Shown: one piece after another, positions 1 through 11,173 of the stretch | How positions within the stretch are numbered: position 1 is the stretch's first letter | How the letters are laid out: every line of letters starts with the position of its first letter | NCBI GenBank assembly: GCA_027943245.1 | Contig: JANDJZ010000110.1 | Span: 1 to 64,000, forward strand | Source of the DNA: Acanthamoeba sp. SK_2022b | Lineage: Eukaryota; Discosea; Longamoebia; Acanthamoebidae | Direction: 5' to 3' | DNA: 64,000 nt | Translations under genes and position numbers: made by a program | Notes under the pieces: model-generated | What the model saw: the letters and a program-made list of their open reading frames with translations, nothing else | Databases searched by the model: none | Told to the model about the DNA's origin: nothing

Positions 1-983
1 TCCATGGTGGCGGCCAGCCGGGTGGCCCACTTGCCCAGCACGCCGCGCTTGGGCATGTGCGGCTGAACACGAACATAAACGACAGATACCGCTCAGCAAA
101 GCTGCAACATGTCTTCGCCACCAGTGAGGTGTGGGGGAGTACGTGAGGTCTGGTGGGGGCGTTGATCCTGGCCTTCTGGATCTTGTAGCTCATGGTGAGC
201 AGCATGTCGCGCTTGACCGTTTCGTGGAGCCTCGGGAACAGGAGCTCCTCCTCCTGCCTGAAGTGGGCCTCCGCGTTCTGTTGCTCACACGACGCCAATG
301 AGACACTGGGGGAAAGGGGCTGAGAAGGAGGGCTCGATACGTACGTCCATGATGAAGCGCATCTTGTCATCGAAGTACGGGTCCAGGGGCTTGATGTACA
401 TCACGTCGCTCATGGCTTGCTCTAGCTTCAGGTGTTGGCTTGGCGTGTAGGACGTAATACATGAAAGGAGGGTGGTGAGGAAAGCGCTGAAGAAGGTGAG
501 TGGGAGGGGCAGGTAGGCGGTACTCCAGATGCTCCCTCGTGAACGCTTCTCCGTCGAACAAGTAGCGCTGGGCCAGGGGGTACAGCAGCTTCTCCTGTTT
601 CGTTGACATGAGCGTCAAGTGTGCTGTGTTGGGGCGACTTCTCCTCTTCGCTTTTTACCTCGACGGCCATGTGTATGCATAGTTCCTTGATGATTTCATC
701 GGTGAGACGCTCCTTCCTCTCCAAGTCATCCTCATTCAGGTCTGCACTCAGGAGTCACTCTTGTTTGAGAGGAGAGTACTACTCGACATCAAGAGGCGAA
801 CGTACCACGAAAGAGAGCGAATTGCACACGCAGCGAGTCGTGGTCACGCTTGAGCAGGGTGAGCCCGTCCATCTCTGGAGAGTGGCACAAACACAAGCAT
901 TCATGTGAGCCGCACTTGCACTCATGACACTGAACAAGCTCGCCCCCTCACTCACCTGCCAGCAGAGGATTGCGCGGCGACAT
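1..983 (-). CDS. Hemerythrin-like HHE domain protein, 3'-partial
   Basis: Spliced minus-strand gene that runs off the left edge. The first exon begins at the ATG at 983 (MSPRNPLLA) and joins in phase to a block with TLLKRDHDSLRVQFALFR. Later blocks are DEIIKELCIHMAVE, KQEKLLYPLAQRYLFDGE, FTREHLEYRL, HLKLEQAMSDVMYI and HFRQEEELLFPRLHE. The spacing of H..., H...E and HFRQEEE matches the four-helix hemerythrin (HHE) cation-binding fold, where these His and Glu residues hold a di-iron centre that binds O2 or senses iron and oxygen. The tail after position 60 (KRGVLGKWATRL) is basic and continues outside the window. No signal peptide is seen, so it is probably cytosolic. Introns are short with GT-AG ends. 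The family assignment is firm; the physiological role (oxygen, NO or iron handling) is inference. Confidence 0.78.
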
Positions 984-1488
984 GGCATCGGCGCTCTTCC
1001 TTATGCCAAAGCTGGTCGTCATCTCGATACGACTTGTGAGTGGTGTGTGGGTGTGTGGAGTGTCCTGTCTTGTGCAAGCGGCTTTTGTTCTGTGTTCTTT
1101 GTTCTGTGTTCTGTTCTTCTGTTCCAAGCAAAGAGGGCGCTTAGACCTTTCAATCTCATCAAGGGACAGGTCTCTGTCGCTGTGTCTGCGCGCGCAGGAG
1201 GCGCGTTCCGCAGAAGGGGAAGAGGTGAACAGAGGCGAGCGATGGTGTGTCGTAGAGATTTACTTTGGGTCTGCCGGAAAGTGGGGAGCAGCCATCGGCA
1301 AGCTCCCCCACTCCTCCAAGCTCTTGACATGCGTTTGTTCACAACGGCGTGAAGCCTTGACCTTCAGCGCTCCCGGCTTCTTCGTAGAGTATGTACATGG
1401 AGGCTGGTAGCGAGAGCGTTGGCAGCTGAGGACATCTCTCTCTCTCTCTCGCTCGCTCCTACCTTTGTGTCTTGGTGGTTGTCTTGGT
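984..1488. other. Intergenic, no supported gene
   Basis: This stretch lies between two minus-strand genes. Open frames exist on both strands but show no domain, no splice-consistent continuation and no conserved-looking block. A CTCTCT-rich patch sits near 1436-1450. It presumably holds the promoter of the hemerythrin gene and the 3' flank of the MORN gene. Confidence 0.5.
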
Positions 1489-3144
1489 TCAGGCGAGGCC
1501 TCCGCCGCCGGCCTGCATCATCATCGGGGGCTGCTTCTGCGTGAGCTCGTCGTCGGAGCCGAGGTCGACCTTGTCAGCGTAGGACACGGTGGCGGGCTTG
1601 GCCCCGTCGATGTGGAGGCTGTCGAGCTGGACCGAGAGCTCGCCGTCGCTCCACCAACCGTGCACGGTCTCGCCGTCCTTGCTCACGTAGGTGCCCTTGC
1701 CGTGCGACTTGCCGTTCTTGCACTCGCCCTCGTAGTAGCTGCCCGATGCCCAAGTGTACTTGCCAAAGCCCTCCTGGCTGCCCTGGTGGAAGTCGCCTTC
1801 GTAGCTCTCGCCCTGGAGCAGATGAACCATTATCTTGTCAGCGCCTCGTCTCACCACTCTGGCATGCATGACCAAGGTCTATCGATCGTACCTCTGGCCA
1901 CGTGAACTTGCCCTTGCCGTGCTTCTTGCCGTGGCGCCACTCTCCCTCATACTTGCTTCCGTCCTTCCAGTAGTAGGTGCCTGTGGCGCATTCATTCACA
2001 GGGCCGATCAGCATCGGATGCGGCTCATCGCCTCTAGCCAGTCTCGTGAAGAAAACTGTACCCTTGCCATTGGGCTTTCCGTTGCGGTAGTCGCCCTCGT
2101 AGCGGTCTCCAAAGCTCCACACAAACACGCCCTTGCCGCAAGCTTTGGCGTCCTTCCACTCGCCCTCGTAGCGCGACCCACTAGAACAGGCAGAGCACAG
2201 AAGAGATGAGTCTTACTGGTGGCCGATACGAAAGCGGAGCGGAGATGCAGTCGTACCTGGGCCACGTCTTGGTCCCCTGTCCGTGCGCCTTGTTGGCCTT
2301 CCACTCGCCCGAGTGCTTGGTGCCGTTGCCAAAGTAGAGCGTGCCGCGGCCCTGCTTGACGTCCTCCTTCCACTCGCCCTCGTACTTGCACGGGCGGCCC
2401 ATGTCGTCGTACCAGGTGTAGGTGCCCTGGCCTTCCTTCTTGCCGTTCCTCCATTCGCCTTCGTACTTGCGGCCGTCGGGCCACGTCATCACGCCGGTGC
2501 CGTGGTACTTGCCTCGCTTCCACTCGCCCACGTAGAGCCGTCCCTGCGAGCCGGAAGATCAGTCGAGGTCAGTGCCTCTGTATCCTCTCTCACGCACACA
2601 AGAGCCAACAAGAACGCTATCCGTACGTCAGGCCAGCTGTAGGTGCCCTCTCCGTGGTACTTGCCGTTGCGCCACTCGCCCTCATATCGCCGGCCCTGTC
2701 GGGTCGTAAGTTCAGCATCGTCTCGCTGTGCAGACGAAAGAAAAAGACCCGAAGAAAGGCACATACATCAGCCCAGACGTAGACGCCCTGTCCGTGTCCC
2801 TTGTCGTTTCGCCATTCGCCCTTGTAGGTGTTGCCTACGGCCCAAGTGTAGGTGCCCTCGCCGTGAAACTTGCCGTCCTTGCACTCGCCATCGTAGCGAT
2901 CGCCCCTGGCATGGATCATGGTGCCACGACCGTGGGCCTGGCCTTCCTTCCACTTGCCCTCGTACCTGCAAACGAACTTTAGGGACCTGCACAGAGATAG
3001 CGGAGGTTCAAGTTACGTAGAGGTAGAGCCGTACCGAGTGCCATCCTTCCATCGCATGACGCCCCGGCCGTGCGGCTTGCCATTTCGGACCTTGCCTGAG
3101 TAGACACGTCCGTCGGGCATCTGGAGCTCCATATCGGCTTCCAT
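1489..3144 (-). CDS. MORN-repeat protein (about a dozen repeats)
   Basis: Start at the ATG at 3144 (MEADMELQMPDGRVYSG). Exons join cleanly in phase, for example the donor after GATGGCACTCG and the acceptor before GTACGAGGGC at 2969. Almost the whole protein is tandem MORN repeats of about 23 residues: YEGEWRNGKYHGEGTYSW, YKGEWRNDKGHGQGVYVW, YEGEWRHGKKHGKGKFTW, YEGDFHQGSQEGFGKYTW and others. One repeat carries an insertion (RLARGDEPHPMLIGPVNE). The C-terminus is non-repeat and ends in a Gln/Met/Gly-rich tail with stop at 1489. MORN arrays in other proteins bind phospholipid or act as rigid dimerising scaffolds at membranes, as in PIP5K and junctophilin. There is no kinase or other catalytic domain here, so a membrane or cortical scaffold is the likely role. 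Confidence 0.88.
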
Positions 3145-4170
3145 TTCACTGGAGTCGTGTGTGATTGTGTATGCGTGCAGCGTGGTGGTCGTGTAGTGCG
3201 AGTGGGATGGACAGTGGTGTAACTAACACTCAAGCCAACTCTTCAACAAAGAAGAACAAGAACCTATCCCTAGAAACCGGGGGCTAAACTTGCAAATCGT
3301 TTCGAGTAGAGAGAGAAGCAAAGAGTAGAGCAAGAGGTCGCTCGCTGTCGTTGATCGGGTCGCTGGAGGTTGGTGTAGTGCTTCGTTCAAACGGTCTGGT
3401 CTGATGAAGATTTAAACCTCAGTCCTTATGTTCTTGCGTGAGGTAGAGGCCACCAGGTCAAGCAAGCCTCGTCTTCCTGAGAAAATTGGGAGAGAGGCCA
3501 GCCTGCTCGCTGCCCATACGCTGGCATGCTCGGAGTTGCATGTCAAGAATTCCGGTTTTTACCCGGCACGTCAAGATCGAACGACGCCGGAGAGGAACGG
3601 GGCAGCATGTGGGCGGCAAGATGAGGAAAACTAGCGGAAAGTGGCCTGTAGGGAAACAGCCAGAATGAACTGGATCCGGTGGATCATGTTGGCCAATACG
3701 GTCGTGAGAGCTCGAGGGACGAGGCCAATCACTACACAGCATCTGAGTATCAGGCCAGCGCACAGGCTCACTTTCATCTTCGTGACTTTTCTGCCTCTTT
3801 TGCCACTTGCGCGGTGGCCAACTGTCCCTTTCGCTACCGCGAGGTTCGGGACTTTATCGGTGGGCGAGCATCCAACACGGCCCGAGCAGCTGCAGTAACG
3901 CGTGCCGCACGATCGAGGTTTCCTGCTCGGCTTGATTTGCGCCTTTGGACTCAAGGGCTGGGGCCTGGGTTCCTGCTCGAAAAGCGGTGAGGTCCTGCTA
4001 CCGATCTGAGCGCCTGTGCAATCCCACAACGTGGCCTGGTGCGTTTGGACGAGGCGCCCTCTGGCCTCCGAGAGCGGCGTCACGACGGCGTGCAGCGCTT
4101 GGCGGCGAAAAGGGCAACCCCAAAAAGAAATTCGAGTTTCCCCTCTTGCCAGAGCTCCCACCACCTCAAG
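3145..4170. other. Divergent intergenic region
   Basis: About 1 kb between the divergently transcribed MORN gene and the thioesterase gene, so it should hold both promoters. A 244-codon minus-strand frame (3631-4365) overlaps the first thioesterase exon and has no recognisable content, so it is not called. No repeat or structured RNA was noticed. Confidence 0.5.
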
Positions 4171-5020
4171 ATGAGCGCAACCCAGCACCAAGACTTTTAC
4201 TTCGTGGTGGATAAGATTGACGTGGTGCCTGAGCTCAAGGTATATTGCCAGTACACTACTTGCCTTATTTTTACATAGGCTCATGCGTCGTCCCCCCTCC
4301 CATTGTTGTTGCCCCGCAGGAAAGAGCGCAGCAGTACGCAAAGAACATACGCGACACCAATGCAAAGCACGTGGGCCAGATCTTGGGCATCCACTACACC
4401 AAGATCACCAAAGATTCAGTCGTAATGTTCCTGCAGCTCAACTTTCGAACAATCTGTTGCATTCATTCACCTACTTCTACCCCAAAACTGCAGGAAGCCA
4501 CCATGCCCGTGACAGATAGACACCACCAGGTCATCGGGCTTTTACACGGAGGCCTCAACGCCGCCCTCGTACGTCCACCCCCCTCCAGCCCACGTTAAGG
4601 TTCCCGGGTTTACGTCAAGTGGGCATACTCTGGTCTGGTAGGCCGAGGACGTGGCCAGCACGGCTGCTACTCTGCACGTCCCCGATATGGCCAAGCAGTT
4701 TGTCGTGGGCAGCAGCATCACGGCCAACCACATCCGCTCCGTCACCAGGTACCATCGCTCGGCCTGGCCACGCACACGTTCGCGCAATGACCGTCTTTGA
4801 CTCATCGCCGCCTCGTCTCGTCTCATCTATTCAACGCCCGTGCAGTGGGTTCGTGACTGCTACGGCGACGGTGCAGCACAAGGGCCGGAGGCAGCAGGTG
4901 TGGCAGGTCACCATCCGCAACGACAAGGGCGAGGTCGCGTGCGTGTCCTACTGCACGCTCGTCGTGCTCGACAAGAAGAGCGTGATCGGATCCGCGCAGA
5001 GGAGCAAGGCCAAGCTCTAA
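4171..5020 (+). CDS. PaaI/HGG-type hotdog-fold thioesterase
   Basis: Five exons join in phase from the ATG at 4171 (MSATQHQDFYFVVDKID) to the stop at 5020. Recognisable blocks: HVGQILGIHYTKITKDSV, then MPVTDRHHQVIGLLHGGL, then AEDVASTAATLHV, then QFVVGSSITANHIRSVTS, then FVTATATVQHKGRRQQVW and a final beta strand CVSYCTLVVLDK. The LLHGG motif followed by a helix with an acidic residue (AEDVAS) is the signature of the 4-hydroxybenzoyl-CoA thioesterase/PaaI group, which hydrolyses acyl-CoA esters as dimers or tetramers. The length (about 150-160 residues) is normal for a single hotdog domain. No targeting peptide is obvious. The natural acyl-CoA substrate cannot be told from sequence. Confidence 0.85.
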
Positions 5021-5248
5021 TGCCGAGCACTCCGCTCGACTACGATCATCGTTTTGCCTCAACAAGATTCTGGGTAGATCGAGGCTGTGTTGACAGTTTC
5101 TGTACATAGTTGGTGTAATACATTGTCCGCTACTGGTTGTTGGTTCATGTGGTACCACATAACGCTGTGTTGTCCTGCTGTGGCAGTGATTGGTCGACGT
5201 TTATTTCTTGGGCCAACCAGGCAGGGGCCGTGGTTTGTTCAACAAAAC

Positions 5249-6548
5249 ATGGAGAGGTCAAACGTACTCCTGGTTGTCCTGGTCTTGGTGGGCCTTGTAT
5301 TGGTCTTCTCTGGTTCGTTGGTCTCCATGTTCGTGAGGACAAGCCGTTTGAGTTGCGCTGAGTTTAGGCTTGTCGCTTAGCAGACGCCGCCACTGTCAGC
5401 TTCACCGCGTCCACCTCGGAGCTGCTAAACCCGGGTCGCGGATGGTACACGCAGCTCGATATGAACGTGCCTGGAGGCGATCCACTCTCCCCCGACGGTA
5501 CTATCCGCGCCTTACTCACCTCCCTTATTTTTGTCGCGAACTGCAGATAAATAAATAACTATTTATTTTATTATTGTTATTCTGTGTCAAACGAGTCTTA
5601 CAAAGATTTTAACTCCGATCGTATCCAAGAGCAGACCTGGTGGCGATCCGTGATGGTTCCCCGCTTCAATCGCTGGTGCTGCGCATCTACTGGCTGGTTG
5701 GCAACTCCTCCCTCAAGTTCAACGAAGGGTAGGCGCCGCAACGTCCACTCCTACTCAGCTGACAGAGCAAGCTAACCGTTGCACAATAGGGCGGCGTTGC
5801 CGCAGGAGTTCCTGACAACGATGTCCAACGACTTTGAGGCGATTCGCGAGGCCGGCATGAAAGCGATCCTAAGGTTCGGGTACACCTCCACCGCCCAGGC
5901 CGGGCCGCCCTACGGCGACGCCTCGCTCGATACCGCATCGGCTCACATCGCCCAGCTCTCCCCCATTCTCAAGGTTGCCCGCCTGCCTCCCCCAACCAAA
6001 ACCACAACATTCCTACTCACTCTCTGTGTGCGTGGTTAGGCCAATGCAGACGTGATCTTCACCATTCAGGCCGGCTTCATTGGAACCTGGGGCGAGTGGT
6101 ACTACACTGACTATTGTACGCATATAAAATTCTACCATATCACAGTATTCAGCGACGTCTTACTCACGTGGAACATGTCTCTTCCCGATGGGACATCACC
6201 ATGCGTATATCTGTGAATCCATAGATGGAGGAGTTGGGGACAGCGCCGTACGTTTCTGTTCTATTCGTTTGCTAATTTTAGTCATGATTTTGACATTTAA
6301 TTACATTTATTTATGTCTCATGCTCGCTCTCGCGTGAACTATGGCCAGAATCCGGAAAGGAGGACGCTGCTTGACCGACTGCTGGCGGCCACATCGCCGT
6401 CGACCCAGATCGCCGTGCGCACGCCGTTCTACAAGTACAAGCTGTTCAACCGTAACACGACCCTCTCCTCCACGGAGGCCTACTCAGGTTCCAACGTCGC
6501 CAGAATCGGTACGCACAACACTTCACATCACTGCTCGTTGCCGCATCG

Positions 6549-6639
<91 letters not shown>

Positions 6640-7929
6640 ATTCGCTAACGAACTGGGCGATATAGGCTTCCACAACGATTGCTTCCTGTCGTCAGCTGAC
6701 GACGTGGGCACCTATATCGATGTCGACTTTGAGTACCCCTACCTCGGCAACGGTTCGCCACCCCCTACGTGGCTTCCGTGCATGTGTTGCAGACAAGATA
6801 CAGACGCGCGCGTAGCATGACGGCTGATGATTGCGTGCGGTGTGCGGTGTCGTGACGGCAGAGACCCAGTACACGACAATGGGCGGTGAGACGTGCGCCA
6901 AGGTCACGCGCTCCAGCTGCTATACCGAGGACGGCGGCGCGGCCATGACCGAACTCGCCCGTACGCCTCCTTTCTATTTTTATTTTGGGATTGGCCGTTC
7001 GTTGTATTTTTTCTTATTATTTATGTTTGGTTGGCATTTTAAGGTTTCCACTGGAAGTACCTCAACCTGGGCTACAATGCGGACGTGATCTCAACATGGC
7101 AGACGGAGGGCTGCTTCGACGACATCACACAGCGCCTGGGCTACAGGCTCCTTCTCTCGCCCAGTGCCACCCATAGCTATACCAGCGCCGTTCGGCCTGG
7201 TATTCTCTCGCCCCCCCCCCCCAAAAACTGCACTTGTCCTCGACTGATCTTAGTGTCGTTTGTTGCTGCGTGTGGTCACAGGTCGGCGCTTCGATATGTC
7301 GCTGGTGATCGAGAACCAGGGCTTCTCGGCTCCGCTTCATCAGATCAACGTCTACCTCGTCCTCACCGCCAACTCGTACGGGCGCGCCTACCTCTCCTCC
7401 CGCACAATCACCTGACCTCAAATGCGATGGACAGGGTGGTGTCGGCCAAGCTCCCTGTCGACCCGCGCTTCTGGAACCCGGAGCAGTCGCCCTTCACCCT
7501 CACGTACTCCATCGGCATTGGCTCCAACGTTCCATCAGGTGACTCTGTCCCTCCCATCCTCTCTGTATTTTGTTTTATATTTATTTATCTATTTACGAAT
7601 CCATTGATTTTATATGCTTTACCCAAGGCAACTACTCGCTGGGCTTGCTGTTCGCCGACGCGTTGATGGCGTCGGCGCCATCCGACGCGCCCCTGCCCTT
7701 CTACGCCATCCAGCTGGCCAACCAGGGCACCTGGAACGCCAACACTGGCGTCAACGACCTGGGCGTCACCGTCGAGGTGTCGCCGTCGGCCCCCGACACG
7801 GGCGCCTACTCGGGCAGCCTGTGGATCGGCGCTCGCCCGAGCTCCGTGGACAGCGCTGGCAGCGTCGCCTTCCCCTCCTTCGCCGGCGCGCTGCTCCTAC
7901 TCGCCCTGCTCCCCTTCCTCCTGTTCTGA
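5249..7929 (+). CDS. Secreted DUF4874/DUF4832 protein with C-terminal anchor signal
   Basis: Start at the ATG at 5249. The first exon encodes a signal peptide (MERSNVLLVVLVLVGLVLVF) and splices in phase into TVSFTASTSELLNPGRGWYT. NPxRGWY is the hallmark start of the DUF4874 domain. Later blocks include GMKAILRFGYTS, DVIFTIQAGFIGTWGEWYYT, VRTPFYKYKLFN and FHNDCFLSSADDVGTYID, the last being the DUF4832 core. The C-terminal beta-sandwich-like part ends in SFAGALLLLALLPFLLF, a hydrophobic tail after a small-residue stretch, as in GPI-anchor signals. The family is mostly bacterial and has a TIM-barrel-like glycoside-hydrolase appearance, so a cell-surface carbohydrate-active role is inferred. About ten short introns; one holds a long AC repeat (6551-6638). 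Confidence 0.82.
6551..6638. repeat. (AC)n microsatellite, intronic
   Basis: An uninterrupted AC dinucleotide run of 88 bp inside an intron of the DUF4832 gene. Confidence 0.97.
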
Positions 7930-8094
7930 GCTCGTGTTCCCCTACCAGACGCAAGTGTTCAGGTGTGGTGTGTGCCATCACAAAGTAGGGGATGCGAGTG
8001 TGTAGCGTCGCCCGAGAATAATAAACGTTTACTACTCTCGAGAGATTATAAAGTAGAAGTTTTCACATATCAAGTGTCAAGTCGTAGCGGTTCG

Positions 8095-9953
8095 CTAGTC
8101 GCGGTACGAGTCGCCGCCGTCGTCAGAGGTCCACGGCTGGTAGGAGTCGTCCTGGAAGAAGTTGCTGCCATCGGAGGCCGCCAGCTGGTAGGGGTCTGCG
8201 TGGTAGTAGTTGGCACCGTCGTCAGAGGTCCACGGCTGATAGGGGGTTGCCTGGTGGTAGTTGCCACCGTCGTCAGAGGTCGACGGCTGGTTGAGGCCTG
8301 CCTGGCAGAAGTCGCTGCCGGCAAAGGCCGACGGCTGGTAGGGGCCTGCCTGTAACGAGTAGTCGACACCGTCGAGGGCCGCCGGCTGGCAGGGGCCTGC
8401 CTGGAACGAGTAGTCGACCATGTCGAGGGCCGCCGGCTGGTAGGGGTCTGCCTGGTAGTAGTTGCCACCGTCGTCAGAGGCCGCCGGCTGGAACGGGTGG
8501 GTCATGCTCGCGGCAGATCCGGGAAGGTAGCCGGGGGCTGCAGGCGGAGCGGCTGCGGCGGGATAGCCTGCGAAAGGCGGATAGGTTGGCTGCGGCTGCG
8601 GCGCGCCCTGAGGTTGCTGCAGGAGGCCGGGCGCGTCGAAGCGTTGCTGAGCCGGAGCCGGAGGACACGGCGACGGCCGATACGCGGGGGGGTTGGTCGC
8701 GCAGGGCTGTGCCGACGGGTGGGGCTGCTGCTGCTGTTGCGGGTGCCCCAAGTACGGAGTCCCAGCAGCGTGCTGCCCCTTTTCAATTATAATCTGACCA
8801 TTCCACAATCACACACGCGGGACAACAGCGGCTGTCGCGGTGAGGGTCTGCTGGTGTAGGGAGGTGCAGGCGTGTGGCGGGCGTACATTTTCAATAGGGG
8901 AGGGCGCGTCATGAGGCATAGGCCCTCCGAGCGCTCCAGAGTCATCGGCCGTGGGCGAGCCACGCCACAGCGAATCATCTGATGGACGTGACAGAGGTGA
9001 GCGCGAGTGTGGAGTGTGCAGTCGTCGTTGGCCGTGTGGTGGGGTGTACCTGAACCAACAAAATGCATCACTTCCACAACTCCCTCACCCTCGTGTTGAG
9101 GGGGGACAGCAGCTAGAAAAAGCTCTCGTAGTTGGTGACCACCTCGCTGGAGTATACGTTCAACGATCCCATTGAGCGACGTCGCCTTGATTCGTCCACC
9201 GAGACGACGCGAGCTCTTTCGATCTGACGTGAAAGGGTGAGTGAGGTGATTGGCCATTGTGGCTGCGCAGAAAAACAACGACGCTGGACGTGAGTAGTGC
9301 GCGCACCAGCCTTGCGCGGCGGACAGTGCCCGCCCCTCCTCTTCCTGCTGCCCCTGTGGCTGCCCAAGGCTTGCGGCGTCAGGAAGGATCCACGACAGTC
9401 CTGACCATTTGTCGAGGTGCCAAGAGGCGAGTTGAGATGAGATGACCGGCCAAGATCAATAAGCAGGCAAAGGGCGTAAGTACCTCACAAATGTTTTTGT
9501 TAACTCCACTACGTCCACTCGGTGCATGCTCTGATCCCTGTGCGCAACAACAAAATTCTTTGGTAAGGCCGCAATCTTGATTGAATCTTGAATGGGAAAT
9601 TTCAAAGAACGAAAACGACGCACAAAGGCGGGCGACGTACATCAACAAGAGAGTCGTCATCAGGTAGAGCTGCAACTTGGCGCCTAACTCGAACAGGGTC
9701 ACTTGGCTCAAGCTCCTGTTATAATGGGTCAGGCTGCAATCTCGAACGAAATCTTACGCGGGCAAGAACGAAAGCGTTGATAAAGGGGCGACATACATCG
9801 AGTATGGCCCACAATCTAAGATTAGAACTAATCTGACCACGTGCACGTGGCGCGTTCTGGATCGTAAAATGAGGTCAGGAGGCGTCGCTTCCCTCTCTCC
9901 TTTCTGTCTCTCTTGCGTAGGGGAGACGACTGTACCTCGCGAGAGGGTTGCAT
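8095..9953 (-). CDS. QALGGH-type C2H2-like zinc-finger protein with Gln/Pro and 17-residue repeats
   Basis: Reconstructed from in-phase exons on the minus strand: MQPSRE (start 9953), a block ending in WAILD, ELEPSDPVRVRRQVAALP, then NKNICE joining across an intron to DCRGSFLTPQALGSHRGS. This gives C-x2-C-x11-QALGSH, very like the plant Q-type zinc finger (CxxC...QALGGH). The usual second His (H-x3-H) is Arg here, with an HC pair following eight residues later. Next come a basic stretch, a possible helical block (SLNGIVERILQRGGHQLREL) and an acidic/proline exon. The last exon is Gln-rich and ends in about eight copies of a 17-residue unit such as AASDDGGNYYQADPYQP. Likely a nuclear DNA-binding or transcription factor. 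The exon chain is an inference resting on phase agreement; an alternative frame ends at 9113. Confidence 0.5.
8098..8510 (-). repeat. 51-bp coding tandem repeat (17 residues, about 8 units)
   Basis: Successive units read SDDGGNYYQADPYQP, LDMVDYSFQAGPCQP, LDGVDYSLQAGPYQP, TSDDGGNYHQATPYQP, TSDDGANYYHADPYQL and similar. Each unit is Asp/Gly/Tyr-rich and ends in QP. It is a degenerate in-frame array at the C-terminus of the zinc-finger gene. Confidence 0.85.
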
Positions 9954-10168
9954 CGGGTATGCTGCAGGTAAAGGGGTAGCGTTGGGGCTTGTGTGTTGCA
10001 AGTGAAGTGGACAACACAACTCTGCTCTGCGCTGAGCTTTTATGCGGTGAAACCTACACGGAGCGACCGTCCAGTACAGCGCCGACGGTGTCGACAAAAC
10101 CCACCACACGCAATCTCGGCGGATGGCACGAGGGAACAAAAGAGAGGGGGCAAGCTGGTCCCAGGCCC

Positions 10169-11173
10169 TCAGCCGAGGAATCGCTTGAAGAGGGAGTTGT
10201 GGTGGGCGTCGATGGAGTGGAAGGCGGCCATGACGGGGAAGACCAGCGAGTGGAGCCGGCCCCGCTTCTTGGGCTCGCCGCGCATCTCGCGCCGCCAGGC
10301 CTCGTCGGGCTGGTCGCTCTCGTCGACCGACGGGGCGCGCTCGAACGTCCAGCGCGTGCGCCACCACCGCACGAGGGCGGGCGACAGCCGACACTCGACG
10401 ACGCGCTGGCCGTGGGCGTCCACGCCGCGGTAGTAGCTGAAGAGGCGGGGCACGCCGTAGCGCCGCACGAGGGCCGCCTCCTCGTTGCGGTCGTTGAACA
10501 CCACGAACGAGGTGTAGAACGCGTTGAGCCAGCGGGTGAGCGGCGACGCGTAGTCGGCCGGCGCGAACTCGACCACGCGGGCCAGCGTCGCGTTGGTGCG
10601 CGCGTTGACGAGCGAGATGACCTGGCCGCGCGCGCTCTGCTCGAGCGTCGACGCCGACTGTTGCTGCTTGCTGTTGATGGCGGCCTTGTCGACGTGCGTC
10701 CACAGGCGGGTGGCCTTGGCCACGGTGGCGCCGTGCGGGTTGTGAAACTTGATCGTGGCGGCGAGGTCCTGGACGCCGTGCTGGTCGAGCCGGCCCAGGT
10801 GGTCGCCCGTGACGGCGTCCTGCAGGTCCCACGTGAGGCGGCCGCTCCCGGGCTGGCCCGGCTGTTGGCGCTGCAGCAGCGAGTCGAGGGTCAGCGACAC
10901 GGCCTCCTGCGCGACGAAGCGCCGCGGGAACACGGGGAGGCCGTCGGGCCCCTGCCTCAGGCTCTCGCGGCGCGCCGTGGCCTCGGCCGACTCGAAGACC
11001 GAGCCGCGGGCCATGGCGTCGGCGAACATGCGCAGCGCGGTGCCCATCAGGGAGCCGGCGAAGAAGGGCACCTCGGGCCCTCCGGTGCCGCGCGCACCTG
11101 GCCAGCGCGCTTGGGGATCAGGCGATGATGATGGCGGCCGGTGGTGGTGAGGTGGGGGGCGTGCCTGGGCCAT
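10169..11173 (-). CDS. Conserved-looking protein of unknown function
   Basis: A single long exon with strongly biased GC-rich coding usage and no internal stop. It opens with a His/Pro-rich low-complexity stretch, then GGPEVPFFAGSLMGTALRM. The body is mixed alpha/beta: TLDSLLQRQQPG, LTWDLQDAVTGDHLGRLDQ, AATIKFHNPHGATVAKATRL, VVEFAPADYASPLTRWLNAF, SFVVFNDRNEEAALVRRYG. A C-terminal segment AAFHSIDAHHNSLFKRFLG precedes the stop at 10169. I do not recognise the family; the strand pattern vaguely recalls tubby/LURP-one beta barrels, but that is a guess. The start is uncertain. The ATG at 11173 is the first in frame, but a good-looking exon in another frame (11118-11265) lies directly upstream, so the true N-terminus may be spliced from there or a base may be wrong. 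Confidence 0.5.
   Translation of the reverse strand: MAQARPPPHHHRPPSSSPDPQARWPGARGTGGPEVPFFAGSLMGTALRMFADAMARGSVFESAEATARRESLRQGPDGLPVFPRRFVAQEAVSLTLDSLLQRQQPGQPGSGRLTWDLQDAVTGDHLGRLDQHGVQDLAATIKFHNPHGATVAKATRLWTHVDKAAINSKQQQSASTLEQSARGQVISLVNARTNATLARVVEFAPADYASPLTRWLNAFYTSFVVFNDRNEEAALVRRYGVPRLFSYYRGVDAHGQRVVECRLSPALVRWWRTRWTFERAPSVDESDQPDEAWRREMRGEPKKRGRLHSLVFPVMAAFHSIDAHHNSLFKRFLG

Noticed and set aside
3631..4365. 244-codon open frame on the minus strand
   Set aside because: It is antisense to the first thioesterase exons, shows no domain and no splice continuation; GC-rich DNA gives long chance frames.
9113..9250. Alternative C-terminus SLNVYSSEVVTNYESFF ending at 9113
   Set aside because: It gives a neat stop, but the competing frame links in phase to both upstream zinc-finger exons and downstream Gln-rich exons, so it was preferred; this remains open.
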